Of a stretch of 64,000 bases of DNA, positions 34,570 through 45,092 are shown one piece after another. Position 1 is the stretch's first letter, and the number at the start of each line of letters is the position of its first letter. The translations under genes were made by a program, and so were the position numbers. The stretch comes from Armillaria gallica. Taxonomy: Eukaryota > Basidiomycota > Agaricomycetes > Agaricales > Physalacriaceae. Location of the stretch: contig JBANDB010000010.1 in the NCBI GenBank assembly GCA_037576215.1, forward strand, positions 2,418,001 through 2,482,000. Direction: 5' to 3'. The notes below the pieces were generated by a model that was not told the origin of the DNA, did not search any database, and worked only from the letters and a program-made list of their open reading frames with translations.

Positions 34570-34928
34570 TCAACAGCTTTCCAACGTCGAATGCTGTCTA
34601 TTCCACTTCATTGTGCAATGCACCGTGGCCATTTTCTCGGACACACCAGCCTGAGCCGACCGCATTGGTTGTCATACAAGTTCTAAAGATCTTTCTCGGA
34701 TTCCTGAACCAAAATGGGTTCAATTTCAGCGACGCATTCCAGGCCGCTGGATTCCCATGCATGTATACGGCTGGTGGTGTTCGTCGAGACGTCGAAGACT
34801 TCACTGCCATGTTGGAAACGTATGGGATTAAAGTTTTCAAACACCGAGTAGATGCTAGATATCCCGACACGAGCGGATTTACGAAGCACATGTTATTCCT
34901 AGCGATAGGTTCAGGACGTTTAGAATAA
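34570..34928 (+). CDS. Hypothetical protein fragment, array block S in direct order
   Basis: Open to TAA at 34928. It reads LKIFLGFLNQNGFNFSDAFQ, AAGFPCMYTAGGVRRDVEDF, then METYG-type and HRVDARYPDTSGFTKHML strings. There is no in-frame ATG at a sensible start, so an upstream exon or decay is likely. The same pieces occur at 22.3-22.6 and 29.9-30.2 kb with one half inverted; there they cannot encode this protein. Family unknown. Confidence 0.35.
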
Positions 34929-35386
34929 GAAACTTCCTTAGATATTACGTCGCCGCTATGGTACAACGTTCAGATCATATAGCATCGAAAAGGAAGAAAC
35001 TACTTTCTCCTCGCAGACTTCCAGAATCCAGGCTGAGATGGATGGCTTGTACGTCAGAACGCATCAGAAAACTTTTGAAGGACGCGCTAGGTACAGCAGG
35101 TCAAGAGGTATCGTAGTAGAGAGAGCAAGAACGTGATGGAAGGTTGAAAGAAAGAGAACGAACATTGGAAATTTGGAATCCTGCAAAACGCGACTAGATC
35201 ACATGCTTTGATCCGGCGACGATCCGGGCCGAGGCTGGGACCCCGTCCACCCTGCCCTGTCTGTTCGACTCGCCAAGACTCGCTGTCGTCTGCCCATTTG
35301 CGGCTGGATACCTGATGCCTCTTTCTCCAAGCACTTATCATGTTTATACTTCAAAGACCGAGTCCAAGATTTGTTTTCACTTCTGT

Positions 35387-35602
35387 CGTAAAACGGGGGA
35401 TCAGTTCGTTCCCAGTATAGATATGCGCGGTGTCGAGCCAATAGTATTGCGCTTGGCTGAGCTCTGCAAACGCATGCAGATGTACACTACAGTACCTACT
35501 TTTATACTAAATGACTATTTACTAGAACTTTCTATACATTTCCTACTTCTTCTTCCTTAATAAGCAAGATCGGCATGATGCCGGATTGCCATATTCCAAC
35601 AA
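35387..35602 (+). repeat. 216-bp inverted-repeat arm, left
   Basis: Matches the reverse complement of 42367-42451 plus 43421-43555 over its whole length. The match runs from GTAAAACGGGGGATCAG to CCATATTCCAACA. Confidence 0.75.
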
Positions 35603-35815
35603 CTTCGCGACAACATGTCTATTCATAATTTTCGAAATTCGGCTGCATAAGCGCTTAGTTCCTACAGCCCGAGCAACCACAGTAAAGACGCAAAAATTGC
35701 ACTATAGTAGGTCAGCTTTTGGTCCATTAATCGGCAGCCTCGCGTACACCTTTCTCAGCACGCGAGGGTACAGGAACCGGGCTACTCATATCATTGCTTG
35801 AACCCGCTCCGTATA
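35580..35815. repeat. Array spacer block, copy 2
   Basis: Counterpart of 11545-11795, again upstream of a decayed gene A and a gene B. Confidence 0.6.
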
Positions 35816-36033
35816 CCTAATTCTTGTCAATCACCCGGCCCTATACTATGGCGGCCCCATGCCATTATCCAATAAGTATATCACGAAACACCGCAACATT
35901 CCCTTGTGGAAATAAGACGCACTTCCAGGTGCACACCAGCATCAGAGGGTAATTCCGAACCGATAGGCAGTTAAGCATTTCATCTTCCCGCACGTGAATT
36001 TATCAAAGTTCGGCTGTTATACGCAAGGAATAC

Positions 36034-36549
36034 AATGCGGCCTCCTTCACTGTTTGTTCCAAGTCCTAGTACCGATCTCACAGGCCCGCGGCTTACTTCA
36101 GTAGCCAACAATGAACTGTGCCGATTCGAATCATTCGATTGGCGCTCTGATAATCAAGTGCTACTCACAAATCGTAGACATTTAGTGCAGGGTGTTTTGT
36201 GTTGACTTGATCCCCCCTTGATCGCTGCTGCAGCTGCTTTCTGTTGGGAGATGAGAAGACATCCTTTGGTACGATTTCAGCGTTTCCTTCTTGGTTGTGA
36301 AGCGCACACAATGCATCATCCCTCGGATCCAAAATACGGGTTTCATGATTGGCATCCGATCCTCACTTCCTTGGAGCTGCGCGCCATCTTATCAAACTGG
36401 GCTGTTCAAGGTGTGGTGCCGTCCGATATCCCATACCAGAACTGTGCTTGGTAATGCTCTCACAGGCACTGAGCTTCCGCTACTATGATCCTGATGGAAG
36501 GACACCGATTGGAAACTCCGATCTTCGATACCAGAACATAGGAATATAG
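36034..36549 (+). pseudogene. Single-TM gene A, degenerate copy
   Basis: Corresponds to the copy at 12.4 kb. A CGATTGGCGCTCTGATAA-like intron string is followed by sequence reading IAAAAAFCWEMRR in place of the helix end and Arg cluster. Most helix codons are deleted. A downstream frame encodes PHFLGAARHLIKLGCSRCG, close to the 12.6-kb copy. No intact exon chain could be assembled. Confidence 0.5.
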
Positions 36550-36966
36550 AAGACGCAGCCTTGGTCGTCGAAACTATCTTCTCGTGATGTGTGCGACCAG
36601 CATTCTCTGTTCGTTAATTGTCCGCATTTACCTATTTACCTTTCGTTCGTAGATGATCACTGACCGTGACACCGGAAGGTCAATGTCGTTGATTTCATGG
36701 GGCGTTCCTCATGTCATTTTATTGAGCTGGCAGGTGCTAATTTGGGATTTCCACCCCCAGTTCCATTGAAGAAGTCTTGACAGGGGCGGAATTTCTCTCA
36801 AGTATTGCTGTTGAAAGGCTAAGTAATATAACATGCCGAGAAGGCCCGGGTAGTATAGGGTTTTCCTGAGAATTAATCACAATCTGTCGTGATGATCTCG
36901 TTGGAGACAATGATAGTCCAGAGAATAGACGACACGTGTCCCGTGTTTAGGGACATGCAAGAGATC

Positions 36967-36972
36967 TATAAG
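36967..36972 (+). promoter_or_regulatory. TATA box of gene B
   Basis: GATCTATAAGAGTC lies 184 bp before the ATG at 37151, inside the upstream block shared with 13.0-13.3 and 43.76-44.06 kb. Confidence 0.5.
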
Positions 36973-37150
36973 AGTCAGATGCATAACGGTATTGAGTATC
37001 TCTGTCCAGACCTTCTTCCATACAGCCAACGTTCCCCTGGTGGGTCAGTACCATTCATTCCCCGACATTCAAAGCATGCACATTAGATTCTGAATGCAGA
37101 GTGCTAGGCCTCTAAAACAATATCTTTTGCTTATCAACTTCGAAATTCGA

Positions 37151-37602
37151 ATGGGAGAATTAATCAATTTTCCTTCATTTGGTAAAGGGGAGCATACGAT
37201 TTCTCATCGACGCAGGGCTTGCCATTTTGACGAAGGATCCGAATGCATAAGGTGTGTAAATTACTTTACTGAAGTTCACGGATGAATTCAATAATATACT
37301 CTTACAGAAAACGATGGCCGTTCGGAAATGATGTTGCGTAAGCCGTATCCGTTGAACAAAGACAATCATTACACTTATCCTCTAGCAGGGATTGGAATTC
37401 GACTCTCATGGTTGTGTGTGTTTCATTGGGACTCCTTCTCTTCATGGCCGGGTTCATGTGTGGGCGTCGTCAAAGTCGCAAGACTGCAGACATCGAGTCA
37501 AAGGCGCTTCACGCAGATGTCAAGCCACCCGTGGAAGATGGGGAGAATGTAAAAACCCGTCAGACTATGACTGGAGTCGTTGAGAAAGTGCCGTTGGCAT
37601 AG
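37151..37602 (+). CDS. Small single-TM protein B, full tail
   Basis: Exons 37151-37251, 37308-37337 and 37389-37602 total 345 nt, 114 aa, all in frame. The N-terminal segment has a basic HRRRACHFDEGSEC stretch. After KRWPFGNDVADWNST comes a helix (LMVVCVSLGLLLFMAGFMCG), then RRQSRK and the conserved tail ADIESKALHADVKPPVEDG, ending EKVPLA. The WNST sequon lies just outside the predicted membrane. The tail motif IES.ALH..VK..VEDGENVK is shared with 44.1 kb, and in frame-broken form with 13.9 kb. Convergent with 7TM copy 3. Confidence 0.75.
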
Positions 37603-38180
37603 CCTGCACGAAGTGCTGGTAAAACATTCGTACCATACACCCATGTGCTTCCTTTCACTCGTTCTTATTTGCCATGTATGAGTATACTTAGTTGCCTCCC
37701 TGTCCTTTCCCGATCGACTACATAGTCAAATCGTAGATACTCGCATACCTTAGCGGTCTCACCCTCGCTGGGCCCGACTGAGATATGTGGACCTTACTAC
37801 AAACTTTATTATATTACTCGGGATCACTGATCGCCTCGTACGTGAACCTTCATATCATGAGGTATAGTCTATTTAAAACACAGCCGCTTCTCCCTCGATG
37901 CCGAGGACACAACTTCCGTGTACCCATCTCGTTACGAACGACGCAGATTGCATTCCCCTGTATATATCTAATTTCACTTGGTTGCCTGATTTACTACAGT
38001 CTGAGTTCACACGAAGGCACAGGGCTGGCCAAATTGAAGATATAATCCCAGATAATTTCTATTACATCTAATGTTCAGGGCGATTAGTAAACGAAGTCCA
38101 TAGGTCTATTTATATGAGAACACAGCTACCCGAATACCATGAACATGATAACATCTATCAACAGTGCAGCCTTTAAATAT

Positions 38181-39443
38181 CAAACATTTTCCATTCCAGA
38201 CTTCCCAAAGTATCCTAACGAGGAAGTAGAGTCTTCAACGTCTTGATAAATGACGGTAGTCTCCTGATTTCTTGTCACGAATCGGCTCATGACAGAGGTG
38301 CGGTCTCTGGTCGAATTAACTATCACTTGGTTGCTAGAGATTGCATTGGGACCCGCTGCGACGCGTCCGATCAGTAGCGTAGGGGCGATAACCTATCAAG
38401 AGCGAAACAGTTCAGTTTCTCGTCCGAAAGAAGCACATACAACGAGGCCTCACCTTAACATATGCCATGATAATATCCGCGTAATAACTGGACTCCAGGT
38501 TCCTTGCCACCAGGACCAAGTACACAATCAATGTCAGTGAATATATCGCTGAGGATTCGATCACTATTTCGACAATCCTCTTGTATGAGCTCACTCCCGA
38601 CGCCAGGCGAAAAATGCGGTACACGATTAAGAGTGTACACAGAAGAGTCGTGGCGAGCGTCAGGGAGATATACATCAGCGCCCAGTTGATATCTGCTGCG
38701 AAGCCACCGGTGCTGCCGATATCACTGGTCGTATTGATGAAAACGCTGCGGATCTGCATGGACTTCGCGACTGCAATCATCAGTCAAAGATCAAGTAGCA
38801 ACAGCGAAGAGGAACTTACTCGTCCCCGCTATAGCACAGAGGCTTGGTATGAGGACAACCAGCCATCGGCGTCCCCAGAAGACCCAGCAACGCCATATCT
38901 GGGAACAGTGAGTTTGTGAGGGATAGACACCGCTGAAAGGAAAAGCATACGATAGTAATATCGACAATAAATGTGCTGACACCGCCGTTAATGCCGCCCA
39001 CGAGTTGGGACGCCGTCCACCATGGTCCAATGGCGTCCAGTGCAACAAAGATGGTGAAGAAGTTGTCCCCGTTCTGGATGAATGCACGCTGCCGGTACGC
39101 CCAATCGAACCTGAAAGTGACTGTCGTAAGGACGTATAGAGTAATGACAACGGCTAGCAGGAATGCCTTGCCGGATCTTTTAGATGAAGAAACTGGAAAA
39201 GATATTACATTAGTGTATGGGTCCTTTGAGGAGGATAGGCGAACGTGTGGTCCAAAGAGTGATGGCTACGATAAGTGTGTAAAGGCCTATGGTCATATGA
39301 GATTGATGGAAGGCAGACGAGGAAGGAATAATGAGCTCACCTTGCAGTAACGATTCCAAGATGGTACTGTTGAAATTCAGGTCAAGACTCTCAAATATGA
39401 GATCTTTTTCGTACTGAGGAAGGTCGGCTGGGGAAGACTCCAT
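38181..39443 (-). CDS. Seven-TM receptor-like protein, copy 3, one donor site altered
   Basis: MESSPADLPQYEKDLIFES at 39443 to TGA at 38181-38183, six-exon plan as copy 1. All helices and the tail align (FDWAYRQRAFIQNGD, WRCWVFWGRRW, IVIESSAIYSLT, VIAPTLLIGRVAAG). At the end of exon 2 the donor dinucleotide reads AA (CTCCTCAAAGGACCC) where copies 1, 2 and 4 have GT. Retention would stop the protein after TM1, at CACTAA. An alternative donor was not found, so this copy may be non-functional despite conserved downstream exons. Convergent with gene B at 37151-37602. Confidence 0.65.
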
Positions 39444-39916
39444 GTTATCTGTCGAGCAGAAAAGTCGATGCTTGCTTAATATACGAAGGGGAATCTATGT
39501 GGAGTATTTGTGGATCACGAAGAGGACGGGGATCCTTAGAGTCGCTAGGTGCGTTTCATTTGTAGCACAGTGTTCCTTGTTGAATTAAATGTCACGAAAA
39601 TAAACGCCTGGGCTGTGTGTTTCCAATACCCTGCGATACCAACTGTGTGATAAAAATGGGCGCCTTAATACTGATTCGGTTAAAGAGAAATGCACCCACC
39701 GACGAGGGACGATACCTTCTCAATCCACCGAGAAAGTGACGTAGCCCAGGATGTTTGTTAGTCCTGCATTATGATACAACTCGCATCCATATATATCACA
39801 TCCTAGAGACGATCATCAAGCGAATCAGATATGGATGACGCTGCGTCTCATTTTCCGAGGGCCCTGATTCAGCTTTTCCACGTTTAGAAAAGAAATTATT
39901 TTCGGACGAGTAGAGT

Positions 39917-40258
39917 TTGAGTAGAGTACACTCTCAAAATCACAGTCGAAAGCCTAACCACCGAGTCCCCTCTCAACCAGAAGCAGCGGCTCGGCTTGCA
40001 TCTCATAGCCAAGGAAGACAAGATGGACCCAGAGTCCATATATGGCAGCCCCACCCCCCTGTCAGAGTATCAGAGGTGGCCACGCAGAGAATGCAGGACC
40101 ACATCGATGAACGGTTTCATCAGGATCCAGGATACCCTCCTCGTCCGGAAGAAAAAGAGAAGAAAAAGTATTCCGGACCCTTGTTCGAGTCAATGAAGGC
40201 ACTCGAGATACATTTAGATGCTTCTCCAGTCGCAAAGCAAGATTTCATCATTTCATGA
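39917..40258 (+). other. Ser/Arg-rich leader frame, divergent from 7TM copy 3
   Basis: Open frame aligned with the one at 22041: SRVHSQNHSRKPNHRVPSQ. Its later part, rich in Glu and Lys, differs from the 22-kb copy. Evidence that it is translated is weak. Confidence 0.3.
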
Positions 40259-40756
40259 GCAGCCCGCGCTATGTTTTCCTGTAGCCCATCATATGGTCGG
40301 ACATGGGTGTACGGGATCAAGGACACTCCCTAAGGGATAGAGGAAAACGTGCGCTGATGGTTGCTCGCTAGGTCTACAGTCGCATATATACGTCAATATT
40401 CAACGGTATTGCGTGGTGTCGCTCCTTACCTTAGTACAACACACAATTCAGTCAATGAAGGCCGGGGCGTCCGATTAAGCGCAGTAAATGGCACCTTAGA
40501 TAATGGAGTCAGTGAAATCATCCTCCTCGGGGCGCGACGTACAAGCACAGTACATTGCCATACAAAACGACTCGTCTGTTACTCCACACAAGAAACATCC
40601 CTGTATTTTATTACCGCTATCATGGTCCAGGCATTAGAGTAGTTGTGCTCGAGACTTTAGAGAGGCTTTCGTGTTGTCACTTGTGACGGTGAAGCTTAAT
40701 ATTGGTGCTGGATGGGGCCCCTGACTCAGCGTTCAAGGTAAAGCGCGATCAGAGTG

Positions 40757-40767
40757 CGGCAAAGCCG
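40757..40767. promoter_or_regulatory. Unit-start hairpin CGGCAAAGCCG
   Basis: Third copy of the unit-start hairpin, followed by GAAGGAGAAGG and AAATACGAACAAACAATATGG. Confidence 0.5.
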
Positions 40768-40859
40768 GCTAAGGAAGGAGAAGGAAAATACGAACAAACA
40801 ATATGGCCATTTTTTCTTTTGCTTTTTCTCAGCCAACTCAGCTTCCTCTGCTGTGCCCG

Positions 40860-41490
40860 CGTACCTACGATAATGTGACCGGTGTCTTGGAGGATCTACA
40901 TTATCTGTCCTGGAGAAGGATTTTGCGAAGCGAAAGCCGTCATTGAAGGCGAGCTGTGGTAAGGAAATTCTGAGATTTTGTTGTTGCACGAACTCACGAT
41001 GACCTCAAGCCCGACGACTTCTTGAATCTGGTGCTCAATGGCTCGCCCTCTCGTTTTGGTATCATGGCGGTGCTCGGATCTAAACGATATCCAACACGAT
41101 AAAATATTGACGGTTTTGTTCTGGGTCATTGAATGACTCATTCGTTTCGATGAAGTTACCGGGTACAGGTATGTTTGGTTTTTCTTTCGTGGGGCTCGTG
41201 TTTATCGACGTCTCATGCAGTCGTTCGGTAGGCCTTGACCATAGGACTCTGCTGAGCGAGAAACCGTGCAAGTGTAACGAATCCAGAGTGAAAAATGGTA
41301 CGCCTTTTAGAGCTGCGTTGGCCGCATCTTAATGGCATCCAAGCAGGTTAAATGCCAGGTTATGTGCGTTACCGTCTCCTTCCTAGGCGCTTCTGTGAAA
41401 AAATTGTTCCCGCGCCTCTTGCCTTTGTACAGGCATAGGACGTCGGATGGCCAGGAGAGATACCGTCGGGTAGATCTAGGGGTCAGTTTT
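40860..41490 (+). repeat. Unit exon block E, copy 4
   Basis: Diverged counterpart of 22.9-23.3 kb and, at its end, of 14.9-15.1 and 30.45-30.65 kb (CTTGCCTTTGTACAGG). Frames contain stops, so this copy is decayed. Confidence 0.4.
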
Positions 41491-42109
41491 CTACATCTTT
41501 CTATCTTTAAATCACGCCAAGGGGCCGCAGTGTATCATTATCATTCGTAATTATATCGGTGTATGATCAAGCTTGGGCCGTTATCCAATCGTTATCAGCC
41601 ATCGCGCAGAATTACCCGCGGACACTCGTGCGGATCGCTACAATAATATCATTGGAGGTAGGGGTGAGATTCGTTCATCGGGATGGGATGCCACGGGCCA
41701 GAGCTTGCCACCGCGGCGTCAACCGCGGCATGACTTTCGGCATCTTCTTCGTGCTCCTTGAGCTTGAAATAATGAATGAACGGTGTCATCTCTTTTAGGC
41801 GGCAGTGAACAAAGAGTATCAAAATGAATGCGGTTAAGCGAGACTGAGCTTATTCGAGGGGCTGATCATTCAATGTGGGTATCTATCCCTCGAGTTTATC
41901 GTCTCAGTCGCCAGTGCAGCCGTACTTTTACGCTTCAGGCACGTTCTCGGAGACCACACTATCGTAGCTTCGGGTTAGGCTCTTGGATACGGTAATGAGG
42001 CCAACAAACAATACTCTCCAGCCTCTCTTTGGATGTGCAAGTATTGCCCCACCGCACATATCGAAAGAAGAGGGACGCAATGTCAGCTTTTCTCACCCAT
42101 GCTTTTCTT

Positions 42110-42345
42110 CAATAGCTTCTGACATATGAGCGCAGGCGTTCATAGCCTGTCAGGATCAATATCCCATACAACGATTCAATTGACAATGTGAGCGCTACCC
42201 GTGGGTCGCAGTCGTTGATATTGATCACGGTGGGTCGCGGTGGTTTGTATTGCGTGGGTGCTCCCACATACCACCTTCGTCCGTGACCAAGAAATGGCAT
42301 ATAATTATTGTCTCCTGTCGGCATTACATGGACGGGCAACATCCC
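42110..42345 (+). pseudogene. Single-TM gene A, remnant
   Basis: ACGATTCAATTGACAATGTG followed by GAGCGCTACC, GGGTCGCAGTCG and a helix-coding stretch resembling GGTTTGTRTTGCRTKG of gene A. The helix is cut short and no exon chain remains. Confidence 0.45.
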
Positions 42346-42366
42346 TGATTTTTAGAGTGCCTTACT

Positions 42367-43555
42367 GTTGGAATATGGCAATCCGGCATCATGCCGATCT
42401 TGCTTATTAAGGAAGAAGAAGTAGGAAAAGTGTAGAAAGTTCTAGTAAATATAGTCTCTCGTAGACAGACAACGATACAGACCTATTGATGGAAGGGAGG
42501 GACGGTCTGTATGTAGTCTGTTGCTTAATCGGGCCATCTGCCTTGCAACCCAGTTATTACTAATTTGATGGAAAACTGGCAGCGCGTAACTGATTTATTC
42601 ACGGTCTTGGGACGCGTTTGAAGGTTATGTAATGCTATAAATTCACGATGTAGCGTCTCTTGTCGCATCAAATGAATTTATTATGAAGGGAAAGGTGGTA
42701 CATGCATTATTTTCTGTCCAGACACGTTGACCGGCTTGGAACCGGCACTCTAAACTTGCCGCCGGTATCCTCAAATGCGATTCGGTTTGGCGTAGTGCCG
42801 ATGAACGGCAATCAAATTATGTCATGCTTCGTAATAACACGGTTGCAAGTAAACCCCCCCGCGTTAAACAATAGACTACTGTACTATTTCGACCTTACGT
42901 TCATGGCTTGTGACATGTTATGCAACATCTTCAGCCGAGCAGATGTTCACGGATGGCTGTGACAGGGTATGTTCATCTTCATATTGTGCTGTCTTCATTA
43001 CTGTTGTGGCCTTGTGGTTATCTTCTGTGACTGAACACCTAGGCTGTGAGTTCAATCCTTCATGAGTGCAGCTTTTTACCATCCAGTGATGATGTTGCGG
43101 ATTGCTGGATTGTTCGGGTGGATGAAGACTTGACTCTTGCAGGTCACGCGGAATCCGTCTTTGAGCTGCCAGAGTGGAGTCGTCGAGGCCGCATCATAAA
43201 ACTGAATCGCTGGTATGATGGAAACATCTGGGAATGCACATAGACACTCAGGACATGTGTATTTTGTTATTCCTTGCTCAAAAATGGCATTAATTTAGAA
43301 TTTTCTTTCGACTCTTCACTATAAGCTGTGACATGCTATGAGGTATGCATATCTTCATTTCACAGGCCTCTGTGACATGTTATGTGAACTTAAGGTTGAA
43401 ATAGTACAGTATAGTAAATAGTCATTTAGTATAAAAGTAGGTACAGTAGTGTAGATCCTCATGCATTTGCAGAGCTCAGCCAAGCGCAATACTATTGGCT
43501 CGACACCGTGCATGTATATACTAGGAACGAACTGATCCCCTGTTTTACAACACTT
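42367..43555 (-). repeat. Inverted-repeat arm, right, split by an insertion
   Basis: 42367-42451 and 43412-43555 together form the reverse complement of 35387-35602. The two arms enclose 36-42 kb. Confidence 0.75.
42452..43411. mobile_element. 960-bp insertion with 9-bp target duplication
   Basis: The uninterrupted arm at 35.5 kb shows the empty site. Here TAGTAAATA occurs at both edges (42443-42451 and 43412-43420), which is a clean target-site duplication. Terminal repeats are weak (TAGTCTCTC... versus ...GTACAGTA). Inside are two open frames (42702-42962, 43046-43243) of unknown family; the second ends LNRWYDGNIWECT. The 9-bp duplication would fit a Mutator-like element, or 8 bp a hAT-like one, but there is no transposase motif. 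Confidence 0.7.
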
Positions 43556-43945
43556 ACAAAGTGTCTCTACACCACGAGACTTGCGACCTTGCGTTCAAAA
43601 TGGTATGGGCCTTTCAGGTTACGGTGCATGGCTTGCCAGGACTGTGAACCCGGCCGTCCCTGATTGGGACCTAGCACTTGCACGACACCCACCACCTCTT
43701 GATCTTTGGAGCAATTTCTGTGACATATCATTATTGCAAATTAGGACCTCCAATACATTGAAGAAGACTTGGTGGAGACGAAATCTCTCCGAGTTGCTTT
43801 GAAACAATCTGGTAAAACACCAGATGGCCTGGGTACACCCTTGTCCTGAAAATTACTTCTCACAATCTTGTGATGATATCGTTGGAAACAATGGTAGCCT
43901 GGAGAGGGGACAGCACGTAACCAGCGCTGGTACACATGCAGGAGC

Positions 43946-43953
43946 TATATAAG
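43946..43953 (+). promoter_or_regulatory. TATA box of gene B
   Basis: GCTATATAAGAGAG lies about 160 bp before the ATG at 44108, inside the shared upstream block. Confidence 0.55.
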
Positions 43954-44107
43954 AGAGCACAATCCGTACCGAACTTCTTATTACAGTCCTTTTTCTACGC
44001 AGTAAACGTTCTCCCAGGTATGTTAAAGCATCAATTCTGTTCCATATTCACGGCAGTCTAAATGAACGTTATTAGGCTACTGCAGCAAATTCTTATATCA
44101 ACTTTCT

Positions 44108-44549
44108 ATGGGAGACGGTCTGAGCGCTCTATTTGGCCAGCAAGTGGGCAGTGGGGGCACGTCGAAATGTCCTCCATCTGGATGCAAAGTAAGGTTCGTG
44201 AAATATGTTACTGAAGTGTATAGGATAATTAACATACTCCTATGGCAGAAAACGACACCTATTCGAAAGCAACATGGAGTAAGTCGTATCCATCGAACGA
44301 GGTTACTCACCATGCTCAATCAGACGTAGGGAGTGGGATTCTACTCTGGTGATTGGGTGGGTTTCATTGGGGCTACTTCTTCTCATGACCCTGTTCATAC
44401 GTGTGCACCGTCGATGTCGCAAGATTACGGACATTGAGTCGAATGCGCTTCATGCAGCTGTCAAGCCACATGTGGAAGATGGGGAGAACGTAAAGAGTCG
44501 CACCATGATCGGGTCCATCGAGGACATGCCGTTGGCTTATCCCGATTAA
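44108..44549 (+). CDS. Small single-TM protein B, 111 aa
   Basis: Exons 44108-44193, 44249-44278 and 44330-44549 give 336 nt in frame; both introns are phase 2. The N-terminus starts MGDGLSALFGQQVGSGG and ends PPSGC. The 30-nt middle exon encodes KRHLFESNME. The membrane segment reads STLVIGWVSLGLLLLMTLFI, followed by RVHRRCRK, then ITDIESNALH and the acidic VEDGENVK tail, ending PLAYPD. The sequon is lost (WDST). This copy keeps the full tail and clean splice sites, and it is convergent with 7TM copy 4. Family unknown. Confidence 0.8.
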
Positions 44550-45092
44550 ACTGGCAGGAATTACTGGCAGATATTCCTACCAACCTTTCACCTGTTCTCA
44601 CTTATACTAACTTACCCCCTTTCCTTTCCCGATTGACTATATTCTAACCGTAGTAGATAATGGGACACCTCTATCCTCGCCGTGCCAGGCTGACATGTCT
44701 ACCTTACTGCTCTCTTTGTCATTTTAATCACACTCATTCGTAACTTCATAGATACATTTGATCTCATGAGACGTAATCTATTCAATGCATAGTCGTCCAC
44801 CCTCTGTGTCCTCAACTGAGCGTATTTACATCAATTTAGCTTCAGAGACTTCACGTAAAGATTTCTCAGCTTGTCAAGACTGAACCGGAATACATTTCTC
44901 TAGCCATATCTAATTGACTTGGTCGTCTAAGTTACTATGGTCTGAGTTCACATGAAGGCGTAAGGTTAGCCAAATTGGCCATACAGTCCCAGTATGGATA
45001 CATCATATTACAACTAATATTCTGGGTGATTAATAAATGAAGTTGATAACATAAGTACCCGAATGCGAAAGATAATTATAAAGATTTCAATG

